Part shown: positions 34,601-49,600 of the stretch, piece by piece | How positions within the stretch are numbered: the first letter of the stretch is position 1 | Layout of the letters: each line of letters begins with the position of its first letter | Assembly (NCBI RefSeq): GCF_963678635.1 | Contig: NC_087068.1 | Span: forward strand, 35,785,436 to 35,849,435 | Source: Symsagittifera roscoffensis | Lineage: Eukaryota > Xenacoelomorpha > Acoela > Convolutidae | Direction of reading: 5' to 3' | Length of the DNA: 64,000 nt | Program-made: the position numbers and the translations under genes | Notes under the pieces: model-generated | Told to the model about the DNA's origin: nothing | Database searches by the model: none | The model's input: only the letters and a program-made list of their open reading frames with translations

Positions 34601-37600
34601 TTTAGAAAGCCATCTCTCACAGAAGAACACTGTCTTCTTGTCGGGCGACGATGAAGTTTCAACTTCTATCTTGCCCAGAAACCAAGCAGCTCCAACCACA
34701 CCTGTTCAAGCATATTGCGTACCTTACCAATAGTACTTTGTGTTATTTCGTTTTGTGTTATTTCATAATCGATTGTCTTATATTTCACAGGCGAAGAGTA
34801 TGCTGCGCCTTTTCAAATGTTTTTTAAACGAAAATTTTAAATATATTTTGGAAACAGTCGATTCGAGCATAGTGTACCAAAAAAAACTAGTAAACGTAAT
34901 ATTTACCGTTTAGTTTTGGGCCTTATCTTTGAAAAATAAAGTTTTTCGGGCGAAATTCTCCCGAAGCAAGCTGATTCAAAGTCTGAGTGTTAGTTTTGAT
35001 TGCTCGAAACTGTACAAAAATCTTTTCTGACCTCTCAGTGAAAAAACATCTCGTTTGGTTTTTTGTCGGGTTTTGGAAGGTGTCATTTCTTTTTTGATTT
35101 TTGGGTTTACCATTCTTCAATATCAATCGATTGTCTTATAATTCACAGGCGGCGAAGAGTGTGCTGCGCCTTTTTAATTATTTTTTAAACAAAAATTGTA
35201 GATACATTTTGGAAACAGTCGATTCAAGCATAGGGTACCAAAATTTATTTCTAATTTTAGCTTCATGGTAAGTGTGTTTTGTTTAGTTTTAGCTTTTTTT
35301 AATATTCATTTAACTTCTCTGATTTATGTTTGATTTGGATGATTTCTAGCTTTCAGTTTTTATGGTAACGACTTTGTTGTTGCCCTAAAAAGGTTGCTTA
35401 TATTTAACGTTGGGACCATGTGTAGGCCTTCTCGTGGCGGTCCTGTATATGATCAGCAAATTTGTTGATCTTGCTAACTGCACATTAAAAATACATATAT
35501 ACTGGATGATTTTGCGATCTGCATCTGTATAACGCTTATGCAAGCAAAAAAAAATCCGACAACAATTCCATTACTTCAGCTTTGCGCGACCCATGTTGCG
35601 ACTTTGCGCGACCCAAATTTATGTTGCGACCCTGTTCGACTCATGGTTCGACCCTGTTCGACTCATGATTCGACCCTGTTCGACTCATGATTTGACCCTG
35701 TTCGACTCATGATTCGACCCTGTTCGACTCATGAGTCGACCCGGTTCGACTCATGACTCGACCCTGTTCGACTCACGAATCGACCCTGTTCGACTCATGA
35801 TTCGACCCTGTTCGACTCATGATTCGACCGTGTTTGACTCATGACTCGACCCTGTTCGACTCATGATTCGACCCTGTTCGACTCATGATTCGACCCTGTT
35901 CGACTCATGATTCGACCGTGTTCGACTCATGATTCGACCCTGTTCGACTCATGATTCGACCCTGTTCGACTCATGATTCGACCCTGTTCGACTCATGAGT
36001 CGACCCGGTTCGACTCATGACTCGACCCTGTTCGACTCATGACTCGACCCTGTTCGACTCATGATTCGACCCTGTTCGACTCATGATTCGACCGTGTTCG
36101 ACTCATGATTCGACCCTGTTCGACTCATGACTCGACCCTGTTCGACTCATGATTCGACCCTGTTCGACTCATGATTCGACCGTGTTCGACTCATGATTCG
36201 ACCCTGTTCGACTCATGATTCGACCCTGTTCGACTCATGGTTCGAACCTGTTCGACTTATGATTCGACACTGTTCGACTCATGGTTCGACCCTGTTCGAC
36301 TCATGATTCGACCCTGTTCGAGCCATGATTCGACTTTGTTCGACGATAGTGTTCGTTCGACCGTCCTAATTTGCGACGAAAATCGGACTCCGTTCGATTG
36401 TGTCGGTCGAATCATGAGTCGAACACCTCAACCCGGGTTGTGACTGGTATGTTAAGCTCATTGTGTGATTATATCCTCTATAGCGTGACGGTGGGGGGAT
36501 TTTTGACGAAGACATTATTAAAATATCTGTCGAAATGGGGAAATATTGTAAGGTTGATCTATTGTTTTACGGAGCAGCCGTCCTGAGTGTTATAAGTTGT
36601 CGGCTCACCCTTGTTGTCGTGTCTGACGAAACACTTGTAGAGTTGTCCGAGGTCGGCAGCCTCCAGTGTGAACACATCCACGTCATTCTGCTCAAACTTG
36701 TTGATGTTAGAGTCCGAGTGCTTCAGAGGCCTCTCGCCGGTGTCGCCCAGATCCCCGAACAGGGTCAGGAACACATTCGCATCTGTACCTGCTCCTGAAA
36801 CAGCACACACTCATTTATCTAAATTTGTGTCATCCAAAACCATTATTTTTTTACTCGGGTACTGTGGTGTCAAATATGAACTTATTTTGTTGACATTATT
36901 TGGTCTATAATGACGCAATTTTTTGAGCATTCAGAAACAGAAAGAAGAATCCTAAGAATAACAAGGTGAACATTAAGATCCAACGAACATCATGCAGTGA
37001 TGAGAAAACTAAACTATCGAAGATCCAATGATGTTTACTCACCCTTAATTTTTGCTGCTAAAATTGATAATGTTTTTGATTCGCCAATCTGAAATTAAAC
37101 TTAGAACCAAGACTGCTTTTCGCATACACAAGCAACGAGACAAGTTGCAAAAAGTAGCTCGTAAAACGCCAAAAAAAGAAAATATGAGGTAAACCAAAAA
37201 ATTGCAAGAAAACCTTCTTTAAAAAGTGATACGACTGCTCGTTTCAGGTCAATGCTCCTAGCGTTCTGACTTCCCTGTACGATTAATGAAACAGTTTTTC
37301 ATGATGAAAAAATCTAAATACAGAATGATATAATTCTCAGAAATGTAATGCCTGGACCAATAAGCTTGCTTAAACTCGATTTGAATTGATTTTTGTGATA
37401 AATTGATTCCCTGCCTGCTCTCTGGATTCACTGCCTGCGTCATTGGACTTCTAAGTTGCTTAATCATCTCAATTTAGAAATTTGATTTCCCTAGATTTTT
37501 ACTAAACTCATTCGCAGGTAAAATATCTTGAAAACTCGTTTTTTTGTCTAAATTTGTCTGGAGAAATACAAACACCCCGAGCACAAAATTTGCATCATTT

Positions 37601-40600
37601 TCTATGAAAGTTGGAACAAACTTTTTGAGAACGCATCTGAGTTGAGATTATTTTGTCCACATTCAAATTATTTGCACTTTCGCCTTCAGCATCATGGTTG
37701 GGCGGCAATTCGAAGCCAGCGACAGTTGGAAATAAGCGACAGCTCGTAATGCTGTGAAAGGCAACAATTTAAAATTGTTGGAACCATAAGAAAAATGCGG
37801 AAAAAATTTGTATTCGGGGGGGTTTTAGTTTTTTTTGTTTTCCACGCAAAATTAGGTACCACAAATAATCATCGGAGAGTGTCGGATTATATATCATATT
37901 GAAGCCCTTTCAGTCGTGATTTGATCAACATTAAAAAAATTCAAAAAAGTTTCTCTGTGTCAAGCAAAACCGAAGTTTGAAATTTTTGGTATAATTTCCA
38001 GCTAAAAAGTGCACACTTAAGTTCGTGCACACTTACAATAGCTTATTTAGGAGTTCTTAAAGCCATAAAAATTTAGTTCTATTCGAGCAAAGTTAGTTTT
38101 TGGGGTTCTTTGAGCACCATTTCCTCAAAATCAAAAGTTTCGAAAATTCAAAAAAATTCTGCAAAAAAATTTACAAAAATTTTTTAATTTTTTTTTTACA
38201 GTTTTTTTCATTTTGTAAGTTTTTTCTATAAAAACTGCTGTCGATTTGGCCTATTCGACTATGACTATGAGGTTTTTGATGCAATTAACAATTGAAATAG
38301 GAAAATTAATCCTCCACCGCAATTGCAATTAATTATTAAAGGCAATTTTTTTATCAGCAATTAAGTGATACCAATTGTCCCTTGAGGTTCCGACCGTCGA
38401 GTAACTTGAATTTTTCAAGTTTTAGTCTAACTTCGAGCAATTAAAGCTAGCGAGCAGGCTGATTGTAGAGAGATAAGCCATAAACTTCTAGTAAAAAATA
38501 GTTTTTTGCGCTTTCTTTGGACAAAAAACTTCAAAAAAATTTTAGTTTGTTCAAATTTGTTTTTTTTTCTAGCCATTTTTTGACCAAACTGTCGCGCGAT
38601 TTGTCTATCTTGCAGTGACTGTCGAAGTTACCTAAGTATCGGGTTATGCTTCAGATTCTTTCATCACGCCACGCGCAAAAAAAAACACTAACTTGACAAA
38701 AGCATTAAAAGTTTCTTATGCATTATTCAACAGGCTGTCCTTGTTTTCCTTTTTTGTTTTCTACGCAAAATTAGGTACCACAAATAAACATCGCGATAGG
38801 CCAAGTGATATTTCATATTGAAGCCCTTTCAATCGCGATTCGAGCAACATTAAAAAAAATCAAAAAAATTTCTCAGCGTCAAGCAAAACCGAAGTTTGAA
38901 TGTTTTGATTTCTGGTTTAATTTCCAGCTAAAAAGGTCAGCGTGCACACTTAAAATAGCTTGTTGAGTAGTTCTTAAATCCATGAAAATGTAGTTCTATT
39001 CGAGCAAAGTACATTTTTGGGGTTGTTTTAGCACCATTTTGTAAATCAAGAGTTTCAAAAAATCAAAAAAAAACTGCAAGAAAAACTTACAAAAAATGTT
39101 TTAAGTTTCGTTCTCTAGTTTTTTTTTGATTTTGTAAGCTTTTTCTATAAGATCTAATTTCGATTTGGTCTTTTCGACTATGACTGTCGAAGATGTCTGA
39201 TTTCTATTTTTTGTGCAGATTTTTATATTTTATCACACAGAAAAAACTACACTAAATTGAAAAAAAATGTATATTTGTTAGGACTATGATCGGAACTTTC
39301 TGTGCTATAAGCACACTAACTGGTTATCCTTGTTTTTTTATATTGGCCAATTAAAGAACCAGCTTGCATATTAATTAGCATGAAAAGAAACTAAAGAATC
39401 ATAAATTGATTTTAAAGCTAGTCCCTGCAATATATTACCAATTCGGCTGTTTTGACTATCTCTCACGAGCTAATTATCTTTCTACTTCTGAGGTTTTTGA
39501 TGCAATTAACATTAGGTGATACAATTTGTCACCTGAGGTTCCGAATATTGATTAATTTTGTTTTTGTGGGTTTTTTTTATGTTCCAATCAATTGAAAAAT
39601 GGGGAGAACGTTGTCTTTGCGCGTGTTTTTTTTTGAAAAAATTTATTCAGTATGGAGAAAAACCACTTTGAATTTTTCAAGTTTTAGTCTAACTTCGAGC
39701 GATTAAAGCTAGCGAGCAGGCTGATTGTAGAGAGATAAGCCATGAAATTTGAGTAAAACTAGTTTTTTCCGCCTTCTTTGAATAAAAACTTCAAAAATTT
39801 TTTAAGTTTCTTCTAGAAAAATTTTAGTTTGGTCATTTTTCGATCAAACTGTTGCGCGATTTGTCACTCTTGCAGTGAGTGTCGAAGTGTCTTAATTGTC
39901 AGTTTTTTTTTTCAGAACCTTTCATCATGCCACGCGCAAAAAAAGAATACTAATTTGAAAAAAGAATTAAAATTTCTTATGTATTTTTCAACAGGCTGTC
40001 CTTGTTTTCATTTTTTGTTTTCTACGCAAAATTGGGTACCACAAACAAACTTCGCGATGAGCCAAGTGATATGTCATATTGAAGCCCTTTCAGTCGTGAT
40101 TCGAGCAAAAGTTTAAAATTTCAAAAAAATTCTCAGTGTCAAGCAAAACCGAAGTTTGAAATTTTTGACTTTTGGTTTAATTTTCAGCTAAAAAGGTCAG
40201 CGTGCACACTTACAATGGCTAGTTTAGCCGTTCTTAAAGCTATAAAAAAGTAGTTCTGTTCCAGCAAAGTTCGTTTTTGGCGTTGATTTAGCACCATTTG
40301 GTAAATCAAGAGATTAAAAAATCAAAAACATTCTGCAAAAAAAAAATTTACAAATTTTCTGAAATTTTTTTAACCGTTTTTTTTCAGTTTGTAAGTTTTT
40401 TCTATAAAAACTGTTTTCGATTTTGCCTCTTCGACTATGACTGTCGAAGATGTCTGATATCTTTTTTTTGTGCAGATTTTTATATTATATAACACAGAAA
40501 AAAATACACTTAATTGAAAAAAAAAGAATATTTGTTAGGACTATGATCGGAATTTTCTGTGCTATTAGCACAGTAACTGGTAATCCTTCTTTTTTTTTTA

Positions 40601-43600
40601 CGTTGGCCAATGAAAAGAACCAACTGACAGCTTAATTGGCATGAAAAGAAACTAAAAAAAATCATAAATCGAAAATGAAGCTAGTCCTTGCAATATATAA
40701 CTAATTCGTCTGTTTTGACTATCTCTCAAGAGCTAATTATCTTCTACTTCTGAGGTTTTTGATGCAATTAACAATTGAAATAGAAAAATTAATCCTCCAC
40801 TTCAATTGCAATTAATTATTAAGTGCAAATTTTCTTCAGCATTCAAGTGATACGTGTTGTCACTTGAGGTTCCGACCATTGCGTAACTTTGTTTTTGTGT
40901 GTTTTTTGTTGTTCCAATCATCTGAAAAATGAGGAGAACGTTGTCTTTGGGCGTGTTTTTTTTATTGAAAAAAAAATTTCAACGTCGAGAAAAACTAATT
41001 TGAATTTTTCAAATTTAGTCTAATTTCAAGCAATTAAAACTAGCGATCAGGCTGATTGGAGAGAGATAAGCCACGACCCTCGAGTAAAATTGGTTTTTCT
41101 TGCCTTCTTTGAATAAAAACTTCAAAAAAATTTTAGTTTGTTCTAGAAAAAATAATCCTCCACTTCAATTGCAATTAATTACCAAACGCATTTTTTTTAT
41201 CAGCAATTAAGTGATACGAATTGTCGCTTGAGTTCCCGACCGTGGACCTTTGAGTAACTTTATTTTTGTGTGTGTTTTTTTTGTTCCAATCATTTGAAAA
41301 ATGGGGAAAACGTTGTCTTTGGGCGTGTTTTTTTATTGAAAAATTTTATTCAGTGTCGAGAAAAACTTATTTGATTTTCAAGTTTTAGTCTAACTTCAAG
41401 CGATTAAAGCTAGCGAGCAGGCTGATTGGAGAGAGATAAGCCATGAACCTTGTGTAAAATTAGTTTATGCGCCTTCTTTGAATAAAAAACTTCAAAAAAG
41501 TTTTAGTTCGTTCAAATTGGGTTTTTAATTTCTAGCCATTTTTTGACCAAACTGTTGCGCGATTTATCTCTCATGCAGTGACTGTCGAAATTACCTATTT
41601 GTCAGGTTTTCTTCAGATCCTTTCATCACGCCACGCGCAAAAGAAAACAAAACACTAACGTTTTTTTCAACAGGCTGTCCTTGTTTTTATTTTTTGTTTT
41701 CTACGCAAAATTAGGTACCACAAATAAACATTGCAATGGACCAAGTGATATGTCATATTGAAGCCTTTTCAGTTGTGATTGGAGCAACTTTAAAAAAAAA
41801 ATCTCAGTGTCAAGCAAAACCGAACTAGAAGTTTTGATTTTTGGTTTAATTTCCAGCAAAAAATGTCAGCGTGCACACTTACAATAGCTTGTTTAGGAGT
41901 TCCTAAAGCCAAGAAAAATTAGTTCTTTTTGTGCAAAGTTCGTTTTTGGAGTTGTTTTAGCACCATTTTGTTGATCAAGAATATAAAAGTTCAAAAAAAT
42001 TCTGGAAGAAAAGTTACAAAAATTTTTTAGATTTTTTTTACAGTTTTTTTCATTTTGTAAGTTTTTTCTATAAAAACTGTTTTTGACTTGGCCTATTCGA
42101 CTATGACTATGAAAAAAATTTCATTTGTTAGGACTATGATCGGAACGTTTTGTGTTATTAGCACAGTAACTGGTTATCCTTCTTTTTTTTACCTTGGCAA
42201 ATTGAAAGAATCAACTGACTGCTTAAATAGCATAAAACCAAACTAAGAAACCATAAATTGAAATTAAAGCTAGCCCCTGCAATATATTACTACTTCGGCT
42301 ATCTCTCATGAGCTAATTATCCTTCTACTCTGAGGTTTTTGATGCAATTAACAATGGAAATAGAAAAACTAATCCTCCATTTCAATTGCAATTAATTTAA
42401 AACCCCAATTTTCTGTCGGCAATTAAGTGTTATGAATTGTCGCATGAGGTTCCGACTATTGAGTAGTTTTGTTTTCTTGTGTTTTTTTTTTGTTCCAATC
42501 AATTGAAATTGGGATGAACGTTGTCTTTGGGCGTGTTTTTTTTTGTATTGAAAAAGTTTATTCAATGTCGAGAAAAACCAGTTTGGGATTTTCAAATTTT
42601 TGTCTAATTTTGAACGGATAAAGCTAGTGAGCAGACCAATTATAGAGAGATAAGCCTTGAACTTTGAGTAAAATTAGTTTTTTGCGCCTTGCTTTGAATA
42701 AAAAACTTCAAAAATTTTTTAGTTTTTTCAAATTCGGTTTTTTTCCTAGTCAGTTTTGACCAAATTGTTGCGCGATTTGTCTATGTTGCAGTGACTGTCG
42801 AAGTTACCTAACTATCAGGTTTTCTTGAGATCCTTTCATCACGCCACGCGCAAAAAAAACAACACTAATTTGAAAAAGCATTGAAAGTTTCTTATGTAGT
42901 ATTCAACAAGCTGTCCTTGTTTTCATTTTTTTTTCTACGCAAAATTAGGTACCACAAATAAACATCGCGTTGGGCCAAATGATATGTCATATTGCAGCAC
43001 TTTCAGTCGTATTTCGAGCAATATTAAAAATATTCAAAAAAAATCTCTTAGTGTCAATCAAATTCGAAGTTTGAAATTTTTGATTTTTGGTTTAATTTCC
43101 AGCTATAAATGTCAGCGTGCACACTTACAATAGCTTATTTAGTAGTACTTAAAGCCATGAAAAATTAGTACTATTCAAACAAAGTTAGTTTTTTGGCTTG
43201 TTTTAGCACCATTTTGTAAATCAAAATTTTCAAATATTCAAATAAATTCTGCAAAAAAAATTTACAAAGATTTTTAAGAATTTTTTTACAGTTTTTTTTC
43301 ATTTTCTAAGTTTTTTCCATAAAAACTGCTTTCGATTTAGCTTATTCGACTATGATTGACAAAGATGTTTGACTTCTGTTTTTTGTGCAGATTTTTATAT
43401 TACATCACACAGAAAAAATTTTTGAAAAAAAATCTATGTTTGTTAGGACTATGCTCGGAACTTTCTGTGCTATTAGCACAGTAACTGGTTATCCTTGTTT
43501 TTTTTATGTTAGCCAATTGAAAGAACCAACTGACAGCTTAATTAGCATAAAGCAAAAAAAAAGAAATCACAAATTGAAACTAAAGCTAGTCCCTGCAATT

Positions 43601-46600
43601 TATTACTAATTCGGCTGTTTTTTCTATCTTCACAAGCTAATTATCCTTCTATTTCTGAGATTTTTGATGCAATTAACAATTGAAATAGAAACATTAATCC
43701 TCCAATTCAACTGCAATTAATTTTTAAACGCAATTTTTGATCAGCAATTAAGTGACACGAGTTGTCACTTGAGGTTCCGATCATCGAGTAACTTTCTTTT
43801 CGTGTGTTTTTTTGTTCCAATCAGTTGAAAATTGGGATGAACGTTGTCTTTGGGCGTGTTTTTTTTGTATTGAAAAAGTTTATTCAATGTCGAGAAAAAC
43901 CAGTTTGAGATTTTCAAATTTTTGTGTAACTTCGAACGGGTAAAGCTAGTGAGCAGACCAATTGTAGAGAGATAAGCCACGAACCTTGATTAAAATTAGT
44001 TTTTTGCGCCTTGCTTTATAAAATAAAAAACTTCAAAAAAATTTTGGTTTTTTCAAATTCGGTTTTTTTCCAAATTGTTGCGCGATTTGTCTCTCTTGCA
44101 GTGACTGTCGAAGTTATCTAACTATCAGGTTTTCTTCAGATCCTTTCATCACGCCACGCGCAAAAAAAAACAACTAATTTGAAAAAGCAATGAAAATTTC
44201 TTATGTATTATTCAACAGACTGTCCTTGTATTCATTTTTTGTTTTATACGCAAAATTAGGTACCACAAATAAACATCGCGATGGGCCAAGTGATATGTCA
44301 AATTGAAGCATTTTCAGTCGTGATTTAAACTACATAAAAAACGGTTCCAATGTCGAGAAAAAAAAGTCGAGTTTGAGCTTTAGTCTAATTTCGAGCAAAT
44401 TATTATCAAAATCGATGTGCATGAAGTTTTTCGATATTCACAGAAACTCTCGATTTTTATGAAAAATTAGCTGTATAGTTTTTTAGGATAAAAAACCTGA
44501 CTTCACTATGAAGAAATCGGAGCACCTCACAGAGCATCTCATATATGTTAATAAAAGCGCGCATATGTTAAATCTAGCAAATTAAAAACTTGGCACTTTT
44601 CCGATCTACAAACTTTGCAAAAATTTATCGCAATAAAATACTTTTTGTATTTGAGCTCAGTTCCACGGCAAATTCAAGGGTCATAAAAATGTCTCTCAAA
44701 TTTGTTTTTGAGAAGCTTTAGGGAAAATTTGCACTAAAAGGCGCGACTTGCGTTAGAAAAAAGTGAATTGACCCTATAATAATACTCTGGCAAGCCTGCT
44801 TGTGTGAGCAGAAAATATGACGCAATAAATATTTGTTTTATAACCTGGTACGCTCCCTGTGTACACGTGCACTTTGTATTGTTTGATGGCTAACTTCTCC
44901 ACCGTCTTCTCAGTTTTCTCCAGATTCCCATTTGCATCATATTTGAGAGCCCAAATTTTAGTTGGATTTAGTTCTCTCTCGGTTGCTTTGTCGTCTTCGC
45001 TTCGGGCCAGCCATCTGTTTAGAAAAAAAACTACTTATATCAAAGCTATCATTTAAAGTACGCTATTTTTAAAGTTTCCATTTGGTGGCTTTGTTTACAA
45101 TAAAAGATACTAACTTTGTTCAGTTTTTGAGAAAGTACAGCTAACAGAGTCTTAAAACATCTAGATTGATTTTACCATGCTTCTGGCCAACATGATCCTT
45201 TATGAATGAAGCCAGCCGCATAACTCTTAAAAATTTTGCCAATCTATTGTTACCAAATCTAATTGTATCAAACCGCCAATATATTTTAGTAGTAAATCAG
45301 TATAGCTTGAAGCTCAAGTTGCGTTCCAGTGAAGTGTAACTTGATCATTAGCCTCTTGCTACTTAGTAACCTGTTGCACTCGAATCGGTAGCAGAGGGAG
45401 TCGTATTCTCCGAGCAGTTCTCGTATCTCTACCCATGCCAGATGCCATCCGGGCTTAAATCCAGAGTTGTTGTGGCCTATGCGAATTTTGCGAATAGAGT
45501 CTCCAATGTTCTCCATTTCCCTGAAAAGTAACAGTTGAGATAAGCTATTCAATAGTTTTTGATCCCAGAATCTTGAAGATTGCCGTCTAAGTTCTGCACT
45601 ATCTTTTAAAATTTTCAGAAGAATTGTGTAAGGGTTTTTGATTCCAATGAAAATTATTTCTGGAAGCTACATTTAGCGCTTCTTTGGATAAATTCTTCGG
45701 AAGTAAACTTTTTTCATTTTTTTTATTTGTTAGTCATTTTCGAAGTCAACTGTTGCCGATTTTGCTCAATCCACTAACCTTCTACACGTTCGTCTAGTTC
45801 TCTCATCAAACCACGCAAAAAACACTCTAGTTCACTCTGGTATTTAACTTGAAACAAGGAAGGAAGAAACACTTGTGGAAAAACTACCTGATGAAGACGT
45901 CTTCGGAGCCCAAATTGAAACAGTTGCTCCTCAGATCTTTCCTTGATACCATATTCACAACTTCGCTTTTCAAGTCATCCCCGTACAACTGAATGTACAC
46001 GTTAGCATCAGTAGAGCCATCTGTGATCGAATCAGAAGTCTTGATCCTGATTTCATAAAATCGCATCGGTTTAAAAGTGTTCACGAAGGCAGGAAGGTAG
46101 TTCAGAACTCGTTCACAGTACCCTGAAGGGTTCTTGGTTTGATCAACATCTTGGGCAGAACCACTTTCAGCAAACGACCATTGGGTTCCTTTTTGACCTG
46201 ACCTCACTTGGATTTTCTCAAAGGGAAACTTGTGAGAAGCACCTTTTGGTTTCCAGCCCAGATGAATAGACTCGATGGCTCCAAGATCAAATGTTTCCAA
46301 ATCAAATTCGTCCATTTGCCCTGACTTGAATGCCGTATTGTGTAATAATGACTGGCTCAAGATGAATTTCTCTGACTTCGAGAAACTCCCAATTAGGTGC
46401 ATGTAAACATCACCGTCTGATTTTTCGAGGCCGTCGAAAGATTTTGCAAATGTTTTCACTTTGTAAAGAACTTTTCCCATTGTCATTTCTAATCCAAATT
46501 TGGACCGTAAACTCCATTTTCCTTTTGATTTTTTCTGTTTATCTTGGAAGTTTTTCACAAAGTTTTTGTTCATAGGAGTTAATGTGTGATTTATCTGCCC

Positions 46601-49600
46601 TGAAACTTCGTTGTAGACGTCAAACGAAACTTCAGCTGGAAAGAAAAACTCCTTTTTAGATGTTTGTAAACTGACAGTTTCTACATTCCACTTGAGCGAA
46701 CCATTGACTTTAAGAATCACCTTTTCAGGCATGCCGATATTTAAAGTTTCAACCGTCAATGTGATCAATTTTCCAGCATCAGAAATCTGGCCTGAAAATT
46801 CACGGAAGCCAGTATCGCCACGAGCCCCGATTAGATTTATCGCAAAGCTATTTTCTTTTAAGTCTTGAGTTTTCCCTGAATTTGAACCTGTTTGAATTAG
46901 TACGTCATAGGACTCAGTTTTTGCTTCTTTTCTTCTTGAAGATTTTTTCATACTTTCAGGCACAAACTCTAGAACCGGTTTCGCATTAATTTTTGTCGGT
47001 CGGAAATGTTGGTTGCACTTAAATAGATAGTTCACGTCAAATTTAACATTTGAAAAATCATTGGGCTTTCGGTTGTCAAAACTGTGCCTTACTGAAACGC
47101 CTTTTTTCATCCATTCCTTCTCAGACAATCTGTCTAATTTTATTGGAGCATTTCTCATAACTTTGACTAAGTCTAAATCCCAACTTTCAAGCTCGTTTGG
47201 CACATATCTAAATCTGATTTTATCTATTTCGCCCACATCAGTTTCTTGAAAATCAAAATGATCTTTTCCGTTAGACTGGAAATGGTGCGTTGACTTTCGC
47301 AAAGAGACTTCTTCAGTTTTACCCCAACTTCCAAATAAGGTCAGGAAAACATCACCAGTTGTGCCTTGCTGTCCGGTTTCGATAGTCAAATCGTATCTAG
47401 TTTTCGGCTGTCCGTGAATAGCTTCAGAAGGATCTACTGAAACGTTTAAACATCCATCGCCTTCGCTTTTTGCGAGCCATCTTTGCGGATGAAAAGACAT
47501 TTTTTCACATCTTTGTTCACAGAAAACTTCGATTTTATCCACGAACCACTTTTTATCTTCGTCTTCGTGGCCAATCACTATTTGGTGAATTTCACCGAGT
47601 TCAGCAGTTCGGAAAACGAATTCGGCCCATTGTCCTGGTTTGAAAATGTCGCCGGCGGTCGTTGTTTGTTTCTGATTTGTCAGTTTAAGACTGGTAGCTT
47701 CGGATTTGGTCCCGATGAGGGTAATGAAGGCAGATCCAATGTCTGCAATAGTGTCTAAAGCGATCGTCACAATGAACAGAAATATAGAACACGAGAAGTT
47801 GTCAATCAAAAAACGAGTGAAATTATTTCCTAAGCACATTTTGAGTTTTCTATGCACCCGCACTCAAACTTTATTTCGAACTGACTCTAATTTTACTCAA
47901 TTGCAGATTCATAAATAACAATCAAAATGAAAGGAAGTGTACCTGGAACATCTGCTGTTAGAACCCGCACCTTGTAGTCTCTGCAGAATGCCTTGCCTCC
48001 ACCTTTGCCCAATGGGTAGAGTGTAATCTGGGTGTGACGGTCGTGTTTGGTTGCCGATATCCACCGGCCACAGGGGAACAGCAGCCTGTCCTCTTTTGAG
48101 TCGGGAGGGGGCGTGACTATCACTTCCTCCACCAGCCAATCGTGTTCGGATTCTTTGCCATCATGACCGAGAATAATCTGGGAAAAAGCGAATTGAACTT
48201 GAAAAATTTGTACCAAAGCTAGAAGTGTGTCAAAAGCGGCTCATTAGTTTCTCTTTCACTTCTAATAACTAATATTTTATTATGGCTAGGATTAATGAAA
48301 AAAATGTCGCAAACATTTTCATTTAAAGAAATTTGAAAGTGTTTTTAAGTGTATTTCGAATTGAACAATTCAGGAGAAAATTTGAAATAAGTTTTAGCAA
48401 AGGACAAAAAAAAACGCCTTACGTGTTCAATTTCTCCCAGCTGTACACAGTTAAAGGCGAAGTAGTTTGTTTGCCCTGTGCGAAAAATAGAATGAGACTC
48501 TGGGTTGATTTGAGGGTTGAGGAACAACTTCCTGTACCCACTGTCACTCTTACTCCCCACCAGAGCCAGAGACGCCTGTGCCGAAGTGTCAGCACCTGCA
48601 ATGGAGTTTGAGATAATGAGTTATATTTTACACTCAGAAGTACCACTTGATAAACACTAACGTAGTCCTAAGCAAACAGCATAGCTAGTTTTTCAAACAA
48701 AAAACATTGGAAGATCGAAGGCACAGTTTTCTACCTTTTGTCTCCGAAGTCTTGATTGATATTTTATATTCCTCTACTTTAGCTTGCTTCACTTTCAAAC
48801 CATCACTGAATGCAGGAACATCAGTTGCCAAAGAGTAAAATGGCCCTCTAGCGGCCGACAAAAGTTGTTTGAATTCAAACTGATACTCTTCGCGTCTTTT
48901 CTTTCCATTGAGAAAGAGTCTCTTGATGAATATCTCGGAGTTATCGCCACAGTCATTTGGATTGAATTCAAGGGAAACTTTGAAGAAAGTTCCGACGTCT
49001 TCTAATGACAGTGTTATCTGCTCGTTGAAACCTGAAATCCAAAGACGGATCTCGGATTTTCTCAACGGGTGTTTTTCAAACAATTGTCAAAAATTTGATT
49101 GAGATTTTTTTTTCTGAAATAGCAGCAAAATTTCTTTTAGGCTAAAAGGTTGCTGGTAACCAAGGCGCCCTTAATTTGGGGTTAGTCTTCAGATGTCGTT
49201 AACAAGTACCATAGAGGGACCCTTTTGGCGGTGTAGGGATTTAATAGCGTCCAAGGCAAGCTTAGCTTGAAGCTTTGGCTATGCGTTAAGCACTGCATGC
49301 GCTGTCTCAGCTGTATGCAATAAATATACATGTATTTACGTGGATTGATGATAGTATGCATCGAGGTGCGACCTTCTCTCCCCCAAAACACCAACTTCAG
49401 CTCGCCTTCAACTTCCACATCTTCGTTTTTACCAATTATCTCCGTCTAAAACAAACAGTTGCCATGAATTTCAATCAATTTGGTTGTCATTAACTAATGT
49501 CATTTTGCGCAGACTCCCAGCAAAAAAGTTCATGAAGATATCTATTTGAATCTTTTTTATAGACTTTGAGTTTAGTTTCATTGTAAGTCTTGTTTAACAG

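Noticed and set aside
35624-36344. Minisatellite considered as a CRISPR array
   Set aside because: Units are contiguous with no unique spacers, and the host sequence is an animal genome.
36237-36443. Open frame over the 22-bp minisatellite
   Set aside because: A 22-bp unit is not a multiple of three, so no frame is conserved; the frame is a by-product of the repeat.
47061-47249. Plus-strand open frames opposite PLAT exon 14
   Set aside because: Antisense shadows of the coding exon; the minus strand carries the PLAT signatures.
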